From Phenylobacterium sp. (GTDB taxonomy: Bacteria > Pseudomonadota > Alphaproteobacteria > Caulobacterales > Caulobacteraceae): a DNA stretch of 40,594 bases. The first letter of the stretch is position 1; every line of letters begins with the position of its first letter. The stretch is from assembly GCF_022402485.1 (NCBI RefSeq), contig NZ_JAKRSA010000005.1, positions 1 to 40,594 on the forward strand, written 5' to 3'. Below the pieces are notes generated by a model. That model was not told the DNA's origin, made no database searches, and saw only the letters and a list, made by a program, of their open reading frames with translations. Shown here in pieces: positions 8,046 through 17,287 of this stretch. A program made the translations under genes and the position numbers.

Positions 8046-8059
8046 GCGGGCTACCGCCT
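8044..8059. terminator. Weak hairpin between converging genes
   Basis: A 6-bp perfect stem with a 4-base loop (8044-8049 with 8054-8059) begins at the stop of the sugar-cassette SDR gene and lies before the stop of the convergent TPR-GT41 gene. No T-run follows on either strand, so terminator function is only suggested by position. Confidence 0.25.
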
Positions 8060-8079
8060 GAAGGCTCCGCCGCCTTGGG

Positions 8080-10407
8080 TCAGATCGCCTGTTCCAGAGA
8101 CTCAGGGGCCGGAGCGTGCGCCGCGCGGCGATGGTTGGCCACGGCCGCTTCCAACATCTTGTAGAAGTCAGCGGCGAACAGCTTGGTCTGCCCCAGTCGA
8201 CTGGCCTTCAAGGTCTGCCGCAACTCGCGGCGGAGTTTGCGTAGGCGCTCCACATCGCCCGCCAGCTGGACCGCCGTGTTCCTAAAGGCTTCCAGGTCCC
8301 CGGTGCAGAGATCATGCAGGCCTGCATTACCGAGGATCGAACAGCTAAGCCGTTCAAACAGGGCCTGGCCCACCAGGGTCACCACCGGAACCCCCATCCA
8401 AAGGGACTCGCAGGTGGTGGTGCCGCCGGTCTGGGGGAAGGTGTCCAGGGAGATGTCCATCTCGTTGTAGAAGGGCATGTGCGCCCCCCGCACCGCCTCG
8501 AAGCGTAGGCGATCCCGGCTCACCCCTTCGGCCTCGAAGATGGCGGAAATATTGTCGCGGAAGGCGGCCGTGCCGCCCTCGGGTCGCACGAACATGAAGC
8601 GGGAATTGGGAACTGCAGCGGTCACCTTGGCCCATTCGGCGACCATGGCTCGGCTGTATTTGTAGGGATTGTTGGCTGTGCCGAAGGTCACGTAGCCATT
8701 GGTCACCACGGGTGGCTCGGCCGCCATTGTCCGTTCTGGGAAGGCCAGCTCCCCCATGGCGATCCAGCTCGAAGGCATCAGCAGCGGCCGCTCGACCAGC
8801 AGCTCGGGACGCGGCGGAACGAGATAGGGGTCAAGAATAAGATGGTCGATGGTGTCGAGACCCGAGGAATGAGGATAGCCCAGCCAACTGGCCTGCAGGG
8901 GGGCCGCCTTCCACGCCATGACATTGAGCTTGTTCATGTGGGTTGAGCCCCCCAGCTCGATCAGCATGTCGAGCTGGTCGTCGCAGATCATCTGGGCGGC
9001 GTCGAAGTCGCTGATCTCCTGGTTCCAGCGGAACACATCCACCAGGTCGGTGATCTTCTTCTGCAGGCTGTCTTCCTGGCCCTGATAATAGGAGTAGCAA
9101 TAGACCTCGAAACGGTCGCGCGGGATGTTTTCGAAGAGCGGCAGGGAGAAGTAGGCCACAGGGTGCATCCGCAGGTCCGAAGACATGATGCCGATCCTGA
9201 TCTTGCCATTATCTGGCCTAGGCGCCGTCGGCCGGCGCAGGGGGTAGCGTTTCACCCGCTCCTGGACGAACTCCCCCCAGATCCGATGCTGGTGGATCAG
9301 TTCGTCGCGGTCCTCTGGAGTCTTGACCCGCGACAGTTGGCTGAGCAGCGCCGTATGCCGTCCCTGCTCGGCCCAAAGTCGGCCGGTTTCGACGAAGTCG
9401 CAGACCTCGTCCAACCCCGCAAAGTCGGCAACCCTGGACAGCACCTCGGAGGCGACCTTGAGCTGAGCTGGCCCCGACAGGGTTCCGATAGCGTTGGCGG
9501 CCTTCAGCTCAGCATAGGCGTCGTCCAGATGGGCGGCCTCGTTCCCATGCCGTGAGCGCACCAGGCATTCGACCAGGGCCATACGGTAGTCGAGGTCCTC
9601 TGGATTCAATTCCACAGCCCGGCGCAGGTGGATATTGGCCCGGGGCCGGTCGAAATCGGAGATCACCCCGCCCAGCTGGTAATGCGCCCAGGCTTCATCT
9701 GGGTAGGTTTCGAGGACTTCCTTGAGATAGGCCTCGGCCTGTCTGAGCTTCTGCCCACGCCGGATTGCCACAGCCTTGGCTTCCATCAGCCGGGGAATGG
9801 GCTGGACCTTCAGGGCATCCTCCAGAATGGCGACCGCCTCATCGGCGCTCCTGGCCTCGGCCACCAGGGCCGAGAGGTCGAGCCAGGCGTCAATCAGGTC
9901 CGGCTTGAGGCGGGTGGCCAGCCGCAGCCGCATTTCGGCCTTGTCGAACTCTTCGGCGCGCCAGTGGCCGCGTCCTAGAGCGCGCTGCAGATCCGCATTG
10001 GCAGGCGCGTTCCGGACCAGCCGGCTGAAGATCGCAACAGCGCCGGGGCCATCTCGCAAATCGTTGAGAATATTGCCCTTATTCTGAAGTAAGCCCTCGT
10101 CCTTCGGTCGGATTTTCAAGCCGGCATTCAGGGCTTCAAGCGCTTCATCAAACTGCCCCAGCCGTCGAAGGCAGACCCCAAGGACGTTCCAGAGATCAGT
10201 ATCCCGGGGATAGGTCTCCAATCCCGCGCGACACCACTGGGCACCCTGTTCGTACTTGCCCCGGCGATACAGCAGGCTGGTGAAGTTCTGATAGATCCGC
10301 AGAGGCGCGCCAGGTTCATCGGTCAGATGGGCCTCGGTCAGGGCAATGGCCTCTTCGAGTCGGCCAGCCCGCAGGGCGGCCTCGGCTTCGGCGATCCGAT
10401 CAGTCAT
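8080..10407 (-). CDS. TPR-GT41 glycosyltransferase (SPINDLY / O-GlcNAc transferase-like)
   Basis: A 775-residue cytosolic protein. The N-terminal half is a run of TPR-like helical repeats (for example the NVLGVCLRRLGQFDEALEAL unit). The C-terminal half is the GT-B fold of family GT41: an SSDLRMHPVAYF segment with the conserved His, a WLGYPHSSGL stretch and the donor-site hallmark LDTFPQTGGTTTCESLWMG. Family members transfer a nucleotide-activated sugar to Ser/Thr of proteins, with the TPRs holding the acceptor. I chose ATG 10407 because the 50 residues upstream are Pro/Arg/Gly-rich and not TPR-like. It converges on the CDP-sugar operon, and no other glycosyltransferase is nearby, so it may use that sugar, for instance on flagellin; this is inference. 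Confidence 0.85.
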   Translation of the reverse strand: MTDRIAEAEAALRAGRLEEAIALTEAHLTDEPGAPLRIYQNFTSLLYRRGKYEQGAQWCRAGLETYPRDTDLWNVLGVCLRRLGQFDEALEALNAGLKIRPKDEGLLQNKGNILNDLRDGPGAVAIFSRLVRNAPANADLQRALGRGHWRAEEFDKAEMRLRLATRLKPDLIDAWLDLSALVAEARSADEAVAILEDALKVQPIPRLMEAKAVAIRRGQKLRQAEAYLKEVLETYPDEAWAHYQLGGVISDFDRPRANIHLRRAVELNPEDLDYRMALVECLVRSRHGNEAAHLDDAYAELKAANAIGTLSGPAQLKVASEVLSRVADFAGLDEVCDFVETGRLWAEQGRHTALLSQLSRVKTPEDRDELIHQHRIWGEFVQERVKRYPLRRPTAPRPDNGKIRIGIMSSDLRMHPVAYFSLPLFENIPRDRFEVYCYSYYQGQEDSLQKKITDLVDVFRWNQEISDFDAAQMICDDQLDMLIELGGSTHMNKLNVMAWKAAPLQASWLGYPHSSGLDTIDHLILDPYLVPPRPELLVERPLLMPSSWIAMGELAFPERTMAAEPPVVTNGYVTFGTANNPYKYSRAMVAEWAKVTAAVPNSRFMFVRPEGGTAAFRDNISAIFEAEGVSRDRLRFEAVRGAHMPFYNEMDISLDTFPQTGGTTTCESLWMGVPVVTLVGQALFERLSCSILGNAGLHDLCTGDLEAFRNTAVQLAGDVERLRKLRRELRQTLKASRLGQTKLFAADFYKMLEAAVANHRRAAHAPAPESLEQAI

Positions 10408-10620
10408 GACTTGGTCCTGGGATGCTGTGTCTGGCGCCCACGCCCCGGGGGCGCGGGAGTCGCACAATCCTAGTGACCCTCTGCCCCGGTGCCAACTGCA
10501 TCGCCCCAAGGGCCGTGGATAGGGATGTAAGTCGTCCGCCGGCGCACCGGAAAACAATCAGGCGGGCGCGCGCTTCTGTTCTGAGGGCGGGCGAACGTCT
10601 CGCCAATCGACTTGGGCGGA

Positions 10621-10653
10621 CTGTCACGCCAGTGTCACATCTGTCCGGCTTGG
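10621..10653 (+). promoter_or_regulatory. PHO box and putative promoter of phoR
   Basis: Two 7-base half-sites, CTGTCAC (10621-10627) and GTGTCAC (10632-10638), are separated by exactly 4 bases, the spacing of PhoB-binding PHO boxes. A weak -10-like GCTTGG lies at 10648-10653. This predicts transcription from about 10660 and supports the TTG start of phoR at 10683 with its GGAG at 10671-10674. The implied logic is positive autoregulation of the phoR-pst-phoB operon by PhoB. Confidence 0.7.
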
Positions 10654-10682
10654 TGAATGATCGGGCGATCGGAGATTCGACT

Positions 10683-12113
10683 TTGCCGCAACCGTCCCCC
10701 TCCCTGCCGCTCAGACTGCGCCGAGGCTTGGTCGCTCAGCCGGTGGTCATGACGGGCTTGGCCGGTGCCCTGGCCCTGGTCGCCCTGGCCCTGGTGGGAG
10801 ATGCCCACATCATGATGGCCCTGCTTCTGGCCGTCCCCCTGGCGGCGGTCACCTATGTTCAGGCCAGGCGTGCGCGGGGTGAGGCCGCAAGGCTGCAGGC
10901 CGAGGTCGCCGAGACCCATGTGGAGGTGGCGGAGGGGACGCTGTCCCTGCCCTATACCTCTGTGCTGAATGCCCTGCCCGACCCGGTCATGGTGATCTCG
11001 GCCCATGAGCCCGATGATCTCACCGGGCGACGGTTTGTGATGGTCAATCGCGCCGGCCGACGGATCCTCAAGATCCAGCGGGAGGCGGGCCTGCTGGTCA
11101 CCGCCATCCGTGATCCCGATGTGCTTGAGGTGGTGGACGAAGCCCTGTTCGGGGGGCTGGAAGGGGAGGCGGTCTATGAGCTGGGCGGCACCCAGGAGCG
11201 CATCTTCCGGGCCTATGCCCGCCCGCTAGGAGTTGGGGCCGATGGGGGGCGGTTGGCCCTGGTGGTGCTGCATGACGAGACGGACATCCGGCGGGTCGAG
11301 CGCATGCGGGCCGACTTCCTGGCCAATGCCAGCCACGAACTCCGCACGCCCCTGGCCTCCCTGGCCGGTTTCATCGAGACCCTGCGGGGGCACGCCCGGG
11401 GGGACGAGGGGGCCCGGGACCGGTTCCTGGCCATCATGCATGTCCAGGCCGAACGGATGTCACGCCTGATCGATGACCTGATGTCCCTCAGCCGGATCGA
11501 GCTCAATGAGCATGTCCGTCCCCTGGAGGATGTTGATCTTGCCGCTGCGGTTCTTGACGTGCTCGACGCCCTGTCGCCGCTGGCCCGCGACAAGGGGGTG
11601 GTGCTGGACGCTGATGCGCCGGGCAGGGGTCAACTGATCATCACAGGGGACCGGGACCAGGTGATCCAGGTGGCCCAGAACCTGGTGGACAATGCCCTGA
11701 AATACTCCGCCCCAGGCGGTCATATCCGTATTCGACTGGAATCAGGTCTCAGCGCTGAGGCCTGCGTCGCCCAGCGCATGGATCTGGCCGCCCGGCTGTC
11801 TCTCCTGACTCCCGACCATGGGCCTGAGCGGTTTGCCGCGCTTTCAGTCATGGATGCCGGCCCGGGGATGGAGCGCGAGCATCTGCCGAGGCTGACGGAG
11901 CGGTTCTACCGGGTGGAGGGCCAGAAGAGCGGGGAGAAGCTCGGCACGGGTCTTGGCCTCGCCATCGTCAAGCACATCATGAATCGCCATCGGGGCGGTT
12001 TGGCGGTGGAAAGCCGCCCAGCCCATGGGACGGTGTTCACCGCCTACTTCCCCATGGCCGAGCGCCGGCTCGACAAAACCCGTGACGTTCACAATGTCAT
12101 TCAGGCGTCATGA
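10683..12113 (+). CDS. phoR: Phosphate-regulon sensor histidine kinase PhoR
   Basis: A 476-residue sensor kinase. Two membrane segments (about 21-40 and 42-59) have almost no periplasmic loop, as in other PhoR proteins that sense through PstSCAB-PhoU. A PAS-like region (about 90-200) is followed by a HisKA domain with phosphoacceptor His218 (ASHELRTP) and an HATPase domain with N-box Asn337, G1 DAGPG (391-395) and G2 GTGLGL (421-426). It phosphorylates PhoB under low phosphate. The frame is open further upstream, but the PHO box, predicted transcription start and a GGAG eight bases before TTG 10683 favour that start. It heads the operon with pstCAB, phoU and phoB. Confidence 0.92.
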   Translation: MPQPSPSLPLRLRRGLVAQPVVMTGLAGALALVALALVGDAHIMMALLLAVPLAAVTYVQARRARGEAARLQAEVAETHVEVAEGTLSLPYTSVLNALPDPVMVISAHEPDDLTGRRFVMVNRAGRRILKIQREAGLLVTAIRDPDVLEVVDEALFGGLEGEAVYELGGTQERIFRAYARPLGVGADGGRLALVVLHDETDIRRVERMRADFLANASHELRTPLASLAGFIETLRGHARGDEGARDRFLAIMHVQAERMSRLIDDLMSLSRIELNEHVRPLEDVDLAAAVLDVLDALSPLARDKGVVLDADAPGRGQLIITGDRDQVIQVAQNLVDNALKYSAPGGHIRIRLESGLSAEACVAQRMDLAARLSLLTPDHGPERFAALSVMDAGPGMEREHLPRLTERFYRVEGQKSGEKLGTGLGLAIVKHIMNRHRGGLAVESRPAHGTVFTAYFPMAERRLDKTRDVHNVIQAS

Positions 12114-12137
12114 AACTGTCGCGTTCAATCCGCTAAG
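12094..12137 (+). promoter_or_regulatory. Three-half-site PHO box and promoter of pstCAB-phoU-phoB
   Basis: Three 7-base half-sites, ATGTCAT (12094-12100), GCGTCAT (12105-12111) and CTGTCGC (12116-12122), are each separated by 4 bases, the exact PhoB repeat period of 11. A -10-like GCTAAG at 12132-12137 starts 10 bases past the last half-site, the expected PhoB activation geometry. The box begins inside the last codons of phoR, so pstC has an internal phosphate-starvation promoter in addition to the one before phoR. Confidence 0.75.
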
Positions 12138-12226
12138 GGAGGGCAGGTTCTGCCCGCGAACCTGGACGGCAATCATGCCATCCGGACCTTGTGACGCGCG
12201 CTGAGAGCGGCAAGACGAAGGCCTGA

Positions 12227-13669
12227 ATGCTGATCTGGATTGCCCTGCTGGGGCTCTTCCTTTTTTCCGTCTCGGCCTATACGGCCGGCCGCCGCCAGGT
12301 GCTGAAATCGGCCGGCGGGCGCTCGCGGCTGCTCCATTCCCTGCCGGGCTATCACGGGGCCTATCTGGCCCTTTGGGCGGCAGCGCCGGCGGTGATCCTG
12401 CTGTTGCTGGTCAGCCTCCTGGGTGCCCAGGTCGAAGAGCTCATCCTCCGCGGACAGCCGCCCCCGGCGGTGGTCGCCCTGCCGGCCAGCACGCAGGATG
12501 TCTTCTATAACGACGTGGTCGCCACGGTGACCGGCGGTCAGGTCAGCCAGACGGTTTATGACGGCGCACTTGGCCAGGCCTTCACCGACAAGCTCACCCA
12601 GGCCAAGAGCATCCATCTGTATTTGACCACGGCCGTCCTGGTCGCAGCCCTGCTCCTGGCCGTGGCCGGGGCGGTCATGGCCTGGCCACGGCTGCGGGCG
12701 GATTTCGCCGCCCGGCCTCGGGTCGAGCGCTGGATCGGTGCCCTGTTCTTTGGATGCTCGGTGGTGGCGGTCCTGACCACGGTGGGCATTGTCGCCTCCC
12801 TGGTGTGGGAGAGCTGGCGCTTCTTCCAGGTCGTGCCGATCTTCGAATTCCTGTTTGGCCTGACCTGGGACCCGCAGATCGCCATACGCGCCGATCAGGT
12901 GGCCTCGTCCGGTGCATTCGGTGCCGTGCCCCTGTTCATGGGCACTTTCCTGATCATGTTGATCGCCATGACGGTGGCCGCGCCGGTTGGGCTGTTCGCC
13001 GCCATCTATCTCTCGGAATATGCCGGTCCCACGGTGCGGGCGGTGGTCAAGCCGCTCCTGGAGATCCTGGCCGGCATCCCGACGGTGGTTTACGGCTTCT
13101 TCGCCGCCCTGACGGTGGGGCCCCTGTTCCGGGGCTTCTTCAACAACATCGGCGCCCAGTTGATGGGCGGTCCCTTCGACAGCCTGGGCCTCTATCTGTT
13201 GCAGGTCCAGAACCAGATGGCCCTGGTGGCCGGGGCGGTCATGGGGATCATGCTGATCCCCTTCGTGTCTTCCCTGTCAGACGACATCATCAATGCGGTG
13301 CCTCAGTCCCTGCGGGACGGGTCGCTGGCCATGGGCGCCACCCGTTCGGAGACCATCACCCGGGTGGTGATGCCCGCGGCTCTGCCCGGAGTCATGGGGG
13401 CCCTGCTGCTGGCGGTGTCCCGGGCCATTGGCGAGACCATGATTGTCACCATGGCGGCTGGCCTGCAGGCCCGCGCCACCTTCAATCCCCTCGATACGGT
13501 GACCACGGTGACCGTGCAGATCGTCACCCTGCTCACCGGCGACCAGGAGTTCGACAGCCCCAAGACCCTGTCGGCTTTCGGTCTTGGCCTGACCCTGTTC
13601 GTGATGACCCTGTTGCTCAACATTGTCGCCCTGCGGATCGTGCAGCGCTATCGGGAACAGTATGACTGA
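12227..13669 (+). CDS. pstC: Phosphate ABC transporter permease PstC
   Basis: A 480-residue inner-membrane permease, longer than E. coli PstC (about 320) because of an N-terminal extension. That extension has membrane segments near 1-16, 43-65 and 127-150 and a soluble stretch of about 60 residues between the last two. The C-terminal 270 residues form the MetI-like permease domain, with the EAA-type coupling segment around SLRDGSLAMGATRSETI. It pairs with PstA to carry phosphate delivered by PstS; no pstS is in the window. The ATG follows a GAAGG ribosome-binding site. The last 8 bases overlap the start of pstA. Confidence 0.92.
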   Translation: MLIWIALLGLFLFSVSAYTAGRRQVLKSAGGRSRLLHSLPGYHGAYLALWAAAPAVILLLLVSLLGAQVEELILRGQPPPAVVALPASTQDVFYNDVVATVTGGQVSQTVYDGALGQAFTDKLTQAKSIHLYLTTAVLVAALLLAVAGAVMAWPRLRADFAARPRVERWIGALFFGCSVVAVLTTVGIVASLVWESWRFFQVVPIFEFLFGLTWDPQIAIRADQVASSGAFGAVPLFMGTFLIMLIAMTVAAPVGLFAAIYLSEYAGPTVRAVVKPLLEILAGIPTVVYGFFAALTVGPLFRGFFNNIGAQLMGGPFDSLGLYLLQVQNQMALVAGAVMGIMLIPFVSSLSDDIINAVPQSLRDGSLAMGATRSETITRVVMPAALPGVMGALLLAVSRAIGETMIVTMAAGLQARATFNPLDTVTTVTVQIVTLLTGDQEFDSPKTLSAFGLGLTLFVMTLLLNIVALRIVQRYREQYD

Positions 13670-14963
13670 CGCGGCCCTCACCCCTGCCCAGGCGGCCAAG
13701 GCCCGCGCCCGCGCCGAGGCTGAGACCCGCCTGAAGCGCCGCTATCGCGCTGAGGCGCGGTTCCGGTTCTATGGCCGCGCAGCCATCATCCTGGCGCTGT
13801 CCTTCCTGGTGCTGCTGCTCGGCCGCATTGGCCTGCAGGGCTATTCGGCCTTTACCGACTACACGGTCAGCCTTCCGGTCCAGGTGAATGCCGACCGGGT
13901 GGATATGGCCGACCTCGGCGGCTCAAACTTCAACCTCATGGTGGCAGAGTCAGCCCTGGCCCTGCTGGGCGAGACCGATGACCCCTATGGGGAGGCCAGC
14001 TCGGAGATGATGGCCATTCTGTCGGCGGATTTGGGCTTCCAGATCCTCGACCGTTTGCGCGCTGATCCAACCCTGGTGGGCCAGACCATTACGGTCCGTG
14101 GACCGATGAAGGCCAATGCCAGCCTTTACTATAAGGGCCAGATCAGCCGGGACACCGAGATCGGCGGTCGGCTGCTCAGCGACCGTCAGCTGGACTGGCT
14201 CGACGAGTTGCGGGAACGCGATCTGGTATCCGGGGGCTTCAACTGGACCTTCATGTCGCGGGCCGACTCCACCGAACCGGAACAGGCCGGGGTCTGGGGG
14301 GCCGTGGTCGGCTCGGCCATGATGCTGTTTGTCACAGCCCTCCTGGCCGCACCCATCGGGGTGCTTGCGGCGACCTATCTCGAGGAATTCGCCCCGAAGA
14401 ACCGGTGGACCGATATCATTGAGGTGAACATCAACAACCTCGCCGCTGTGCCCTCGATCATCTACGGCCTGCTGGGTCTGGCGGTGTTTATCAACTGGCT
14501 GGCGGTGCCGCGGTCATCCCCACTGCTGGGCGGCCTGGTCCTGGCCCTGATGTCCCTGCCGACGATCATCATCGCCACCCGCTCGGCCCTGCGGGCGGTG
14601 CCGCCCTCGATCCGGGAAGCGGCGCTGGCGGTCGGCGCCTCGCGCACCCAGACCGTCTTCCACCACGTTCTGCCCCTGGCCATGCCCGGCATGATGACCG
14701 GGGTGATCCTGTCCCTGGCCCATGCGCTTGGGGAGACCGCGCCGCTGCTGATGATCGGCATGGTCTCCTTCGTGCCTGGGGTGCCCGAGACCCTGACCAG
14801 CGCGGCCACTGTGCTGCCGGTGCAGATCTTCATCTGGGAAAACGCCTCAGAACGCGCCTTCCATGAGCGGACGGCGGCGGCGATCATCGTCCTGCTGGTG
14901 TTCATGGTGCTGATGAACCTGGTCGCGGTGCTGGTGCGCCGTCGCTTCGAACGCCGGTGGTGA
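13662..14963 (+). CDS. pstA: Phosphate ABC transporter permease PstA
   Basis: A 433-residue permease. A charged, Arg/Ala-rich N-terminus precedes a first membrane helix at about 40-60. A large soluble domain of about 140 residues follows (the DUF3333-type insertion found in alphaproteobacterial PstA), then five helices of the MetI-like domain with the coupling loop around [21 protein letters not shown] 13662 overlaps the pstC stop, and an upstream in-frame extension was rejected as a shadow of pstC. It forms the membrane channel with PstC. Confidence 0.92.
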   Translation: MTDAALTPAQAAKARARAEAETRLKRRYRAEARFRFYGRAAIILALSFLVLLLGRIGLQGYSAFTDYTVSLPVQVNADRVDMADLGGSNFNLMVAESALALLGETDDPYGEASSEMMAILSADLGFQILDRLRADPTLVGQTITVRGPMKANASLYYKGQISRDTEIGGRLLSDRQLDWLDELRERDLVSGGFNWTFMSRADSTEPEQAGVWGAVVGSAMMLFVTALLAAPIGVLAATYLEEFAPKNRWTDIIEVNINNLAAVPSIIYGLLGLAVFINWLAVPRSSPLLGGLVLALMSLPTIIIATRSALRAVPPSIREAALAVGASRTQTVFHHVLPLAMPGMMTGVILSLAHALGETAPLLMIGMVSFVPGVPETLTSAATVLPVQIFIWENASERAFHERTAAAIIVLLVFMVLMNLVAVLVRRRFERRW

Positions 14964-14967
14964 TCAG

Positions 14968-15822
14968 ATGAACCCTTCGTTCCTTTCCAGCTCGAGCCTG
15001 AAGATGACCGCCCAACGCGATGACGCCCTGGCTGCAGGCTCAGGCACGAGCGCCCGCCCGGTCGCCCCCGGCAAGGTCTCGGCCCAGCAGGTCAGCGTGT
15101 TCTATGGAGACAAGCAGGCCCTGTTCGATGTCGACCTGGACATGCCTGACCGCATGGTTACGGCTCTGATCGGCCCCTCGGGCTGTGGCAAGTCCACCTT
15201 CCTGCGCTGCATCAACCGGATGAATGACACCATCCCCGGTGCCCGGGTCGTGGGTCAGATCAACCTGGATGGTGAGAACATCAACGACCGCAGCGTCGAC
15301 CCCGTGCTGTTGCGCGCCCGGGTCGGCATGGTGTTCCAGAAGCCCAACCCCTTTCCCAAGAGCATCTTCGAGAACGTGGCCTATGGGCCGCGCATTCACG
15401 GGTTTGCTGACAACAAGACCGAGCTGGCCGATATCGTCGAATCCTCGCTGAAGCGCGCGGGGCTCTGGAAAGAGGTCGCTGATCGTCTGCAGGCGCCTGG
15501 CACCAGCCTGTCGGGGGGCCAGCAGCAGCGCCTGGTGATTGCCCGGGCCATCGCCGTCAGCCCTGAGGTGATCCTGATGGACGAGCCCTGCTCGGCGCTG
15601 GATCCCATCGCCACCGCCAAGATCGAAGAGCTGATCGACGATCTGCGCAGTCAGTACTGCATCGTCATCGTCACCCACTCCATGGCCCAGGCCGCGCGGG
15701 TGTCCCAGCGCACCGCCTTTTTCCACATGGGGGCTGTGGTCGAGGCCGGGGCCACCGACGAAATCTTCACCAACCCCCGGGACTCCCGCACCCAGGATTA
15801 CATCACCGGACGCTTCGGCTGA
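14968..15822 (+). CDS. pstB: Phosphate ABC transporter ATP-binding protein PstB
   Basis: A 284-residue ABC ATPase. Walker [10 protein letters not shown] is at 69-77, the Q-loop [12 protein letters not shown] follows at about 121-132, the signature LSGGQQQR is at 181-188 and Walker B ILMDE at 202-206. The Q-loop wording is characteristic of PstB. It powers phosphate import through PstCA. The first 35 residues are Ser/Ala-rich and absent from shorter homologues, so an internal ATG at residue 13 is an alternative start. Only 4 bases separate it from pstA. Confidence 0.95.
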   Translation: MNPSFLSSSSLKMTAQRDDALAAGSGTSARPVAPGKVSAQQVSVFYGDKQALFDVDLDMPDRMVTALIGPSGCGKSTFLRCINRMNDTIPGARVVGQINLDGENINDRSVDPVLLRARVGMVFQKPNPFPKSIFENVAYGPRIHGFADNKTELADIVESSLKRAGLWKEVADRLQAPGTSLSGGQQQRLVIARAIAVSPEVILMDEPCSALDPIATAKIEELIDDLRSQYCIVIVTHSMAQAARVSQRTAFFHMGAVVEAGATDEIFTNPRDSRTQDYITGRFG

Positions 15823-15838
15823 CCGGAAGGACGCCGCC

Positions 15839-16537
15839 ATGAACGAACATATCGTCAAGGCCTACGAAGACGAACTGAACATGCTCACCGCCGAGTGCGC
15901 GCGGATGGGCGGACTGACGGAAGCCGCTGTGGCCGACGCCCTGGAGGCTGTGGTCCGTCGCGACCAGCAGGTGGCCGATTCCGTGGTCGCCCGGGATGAG
16001 CGGCTTGATGTCCTGCAGGCCGATATCGAGCGTAAGGCGATCCGCATGATCGCTCTGCGCCAGCCCCTGGCCAATGACCTGCGCCGCACCGTGGCGGCCA
16101 TGAAGATCGCCAATAACCTCGAGCGGGTCGGCGACCTGGCCAAGAACATCGCCAAGCGCACCATCGTCATCATCGATTCCGACCCCATGGTGCCCCTGAC
16201 CCGCTCCATCGAGCGCATGGGCCGGCTGGTGGTCACCCGCCTGAAAGAGGTGCTGGACGCCTACACCGCCTCGGACCTGGAGCGGGCCATGTCCGTCTGG
16301 TCCCGGGATGACGAGGTGGACGAGCATTACAACAGCCTGTTCCGTGAACTGCTGACCTACATGATGGCCGACCCGCGGACGATCACCGCCTGCGCCCATC
16401 TGCTGTTTGTCGCCAAGAACCTGGAACGTATCGGCGACCACGCCACCAACATCGCCGAGATCATCCACTACGAAATCACCGGGGACGAGGCGATCGCCAC
16501 CGCCCGTCCCAAGACCGACGACCTGCAGCGGCCTTAG
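15839..16537 (+). CDS. phoU: Phosphate transport regulator PhoU
   Basis: A 232-residue all-helical protein with two PhoU repeats, each with an acidic metal-binding motif of the E/DxxxD type (around the NNLERVGDLAKN and KNLERIGDHATN segments). PhoU links the Pst transporter to PhoR and keeps the kinase off when phosphate is plentiful. A GGAAGGA ribosome-binding site precedes the ATG. It sits between pstB and phoB, the normal order. Confidence 0.95.
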   Translation: MNEHIVKAYEDELNMLTAECARMGGLTEAAVADALEAVVRRDQQVADSVVARDERLDVLQADIERKAIRMIALRQPLANDLRRTVAAMKIANNLERVGDLAKNIAKRTIVIIDSDPMVPLTRSIERMGRLVVTRLKEVLDAYTASDLERAMSVWSRDDEVDEHYNSLFRELLTYMMADPRTITACAHLLFVAKNLERIGDHATNIAEIIHYEITGDEAIATARPKTDDLQRP

Positions 16538-16552
16538 AGAAAGTTCTGGGTC

Positions 16553-17242
16553 ATGACGCCCAATATCCTGATCGCCGAGGACGAAGACTCCCTGGCCACC
16601 CTCCTGAACTACAACCTCGAGAAGGAGGGCTACGCCGTCGGCGTGGCGGTGGACGGGGAGGAGGCTCTCATGATGATCAATGAGCGGCTGCCCGACCTGA
16701 TTCTGCTGGATTGGATGCTGCCCAAGGTTTCCGGGATCGAGGTCTGCCGCCGGCTTCGGGCCCGGACGGAGACCCGCAATATCCCGATCATCATGCTGAC
16801 CGCCCGGGGCGAGGAAACCGATCGCATCCGGGGTCTCGACACCGGTGCGGACGACTACATTGTCAAGCCGTTCTCCATGTCCGAGCTTTCCGCCCGCATC
16901 CGTGCGGTCCTGCGCCGTCTGCGGCCGGGCCTGGCGGAGGACCGGGTGCGGATCGGCGACCTTGTGATTGACCGGGTGGCCCACCGGGTTCGCCGGTCGG
17001 GGCAGGAGATCCATCTCGGCCCCACCGAGTTCCGCCTGCTGGACTACTTTATGCAGCATCCAGGCCGGGTGTTTTCCCGCGAGCAGCTACTGGACGCGGT
17101 CTGGGGCTCGGATGTCTATGTGGAGGCCCGGACCGTCGATGTTCATGTGGGGCGCCTGCGCAAGGCCCTGAACCGCGAGGCCGCCGCCGACCCGATCCGC
17201 ACTGTGCGTTCGGCGGGCTACTCCCTCGATCTCGAAGGCTAA
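16553..17242 (+). CDS. phoB: Phosphate-regulon response regulator PhoB
   Basis: A 229-residue OmpR/PhoB-type regulator. The receiver domain has the acidic pocket (Glu9-Asp10), phosphoacceptor Asp53, Thr83 and Lys105 all in place. The C-terminal winged-helix domain (about 130-229) ends with the recognition-helix stretch TVDVHVGRLRKAL and the RTVRSAGYSL beta-hairpin typical of PhoB. It should bind the PHO boxes seen before phoR and pstC. It is the last gene of the operon, and purD follows after 45 bases. Confidence 0.95.
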   Translation: MTPNILIAEDEDSLATLLNYNLEKEGYAVGVAVDGEEALMMINERLPDLILLDWMLPKVSGIEVCRRLRARTETRNIPIIMLTARGEETDRIRGLDTGADDYIVKPFSMSELSARIRAVLRRLRPGLAEDRVRIGDLVIDRVAHRVRRSGQEIHLGPTEFRLLDYFMQHPGRVFSREQLLDAVWGSDVYVEARTVDVHVGRLRKALNREAAADPIRTVRSAGYSLDLEG

Positions 17243-17287
17243 GCCCCCCAGCTTGACGCCCGTCCACCGGCGCGGCAAAGCGCCCCC

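Noticed and set aside
15803..17059. Minus-strand open frame of 418 codons across phoU and phoB
   Set aside because: Antisense shadow of two genes with complete family motifs.
17253..17281. TTGACG before purD as a housekeeping promoter
   Set aside because: The -35 hexamer fits, but no acceptable -10 follows at 15-18 bases in this GC-rich stretch.
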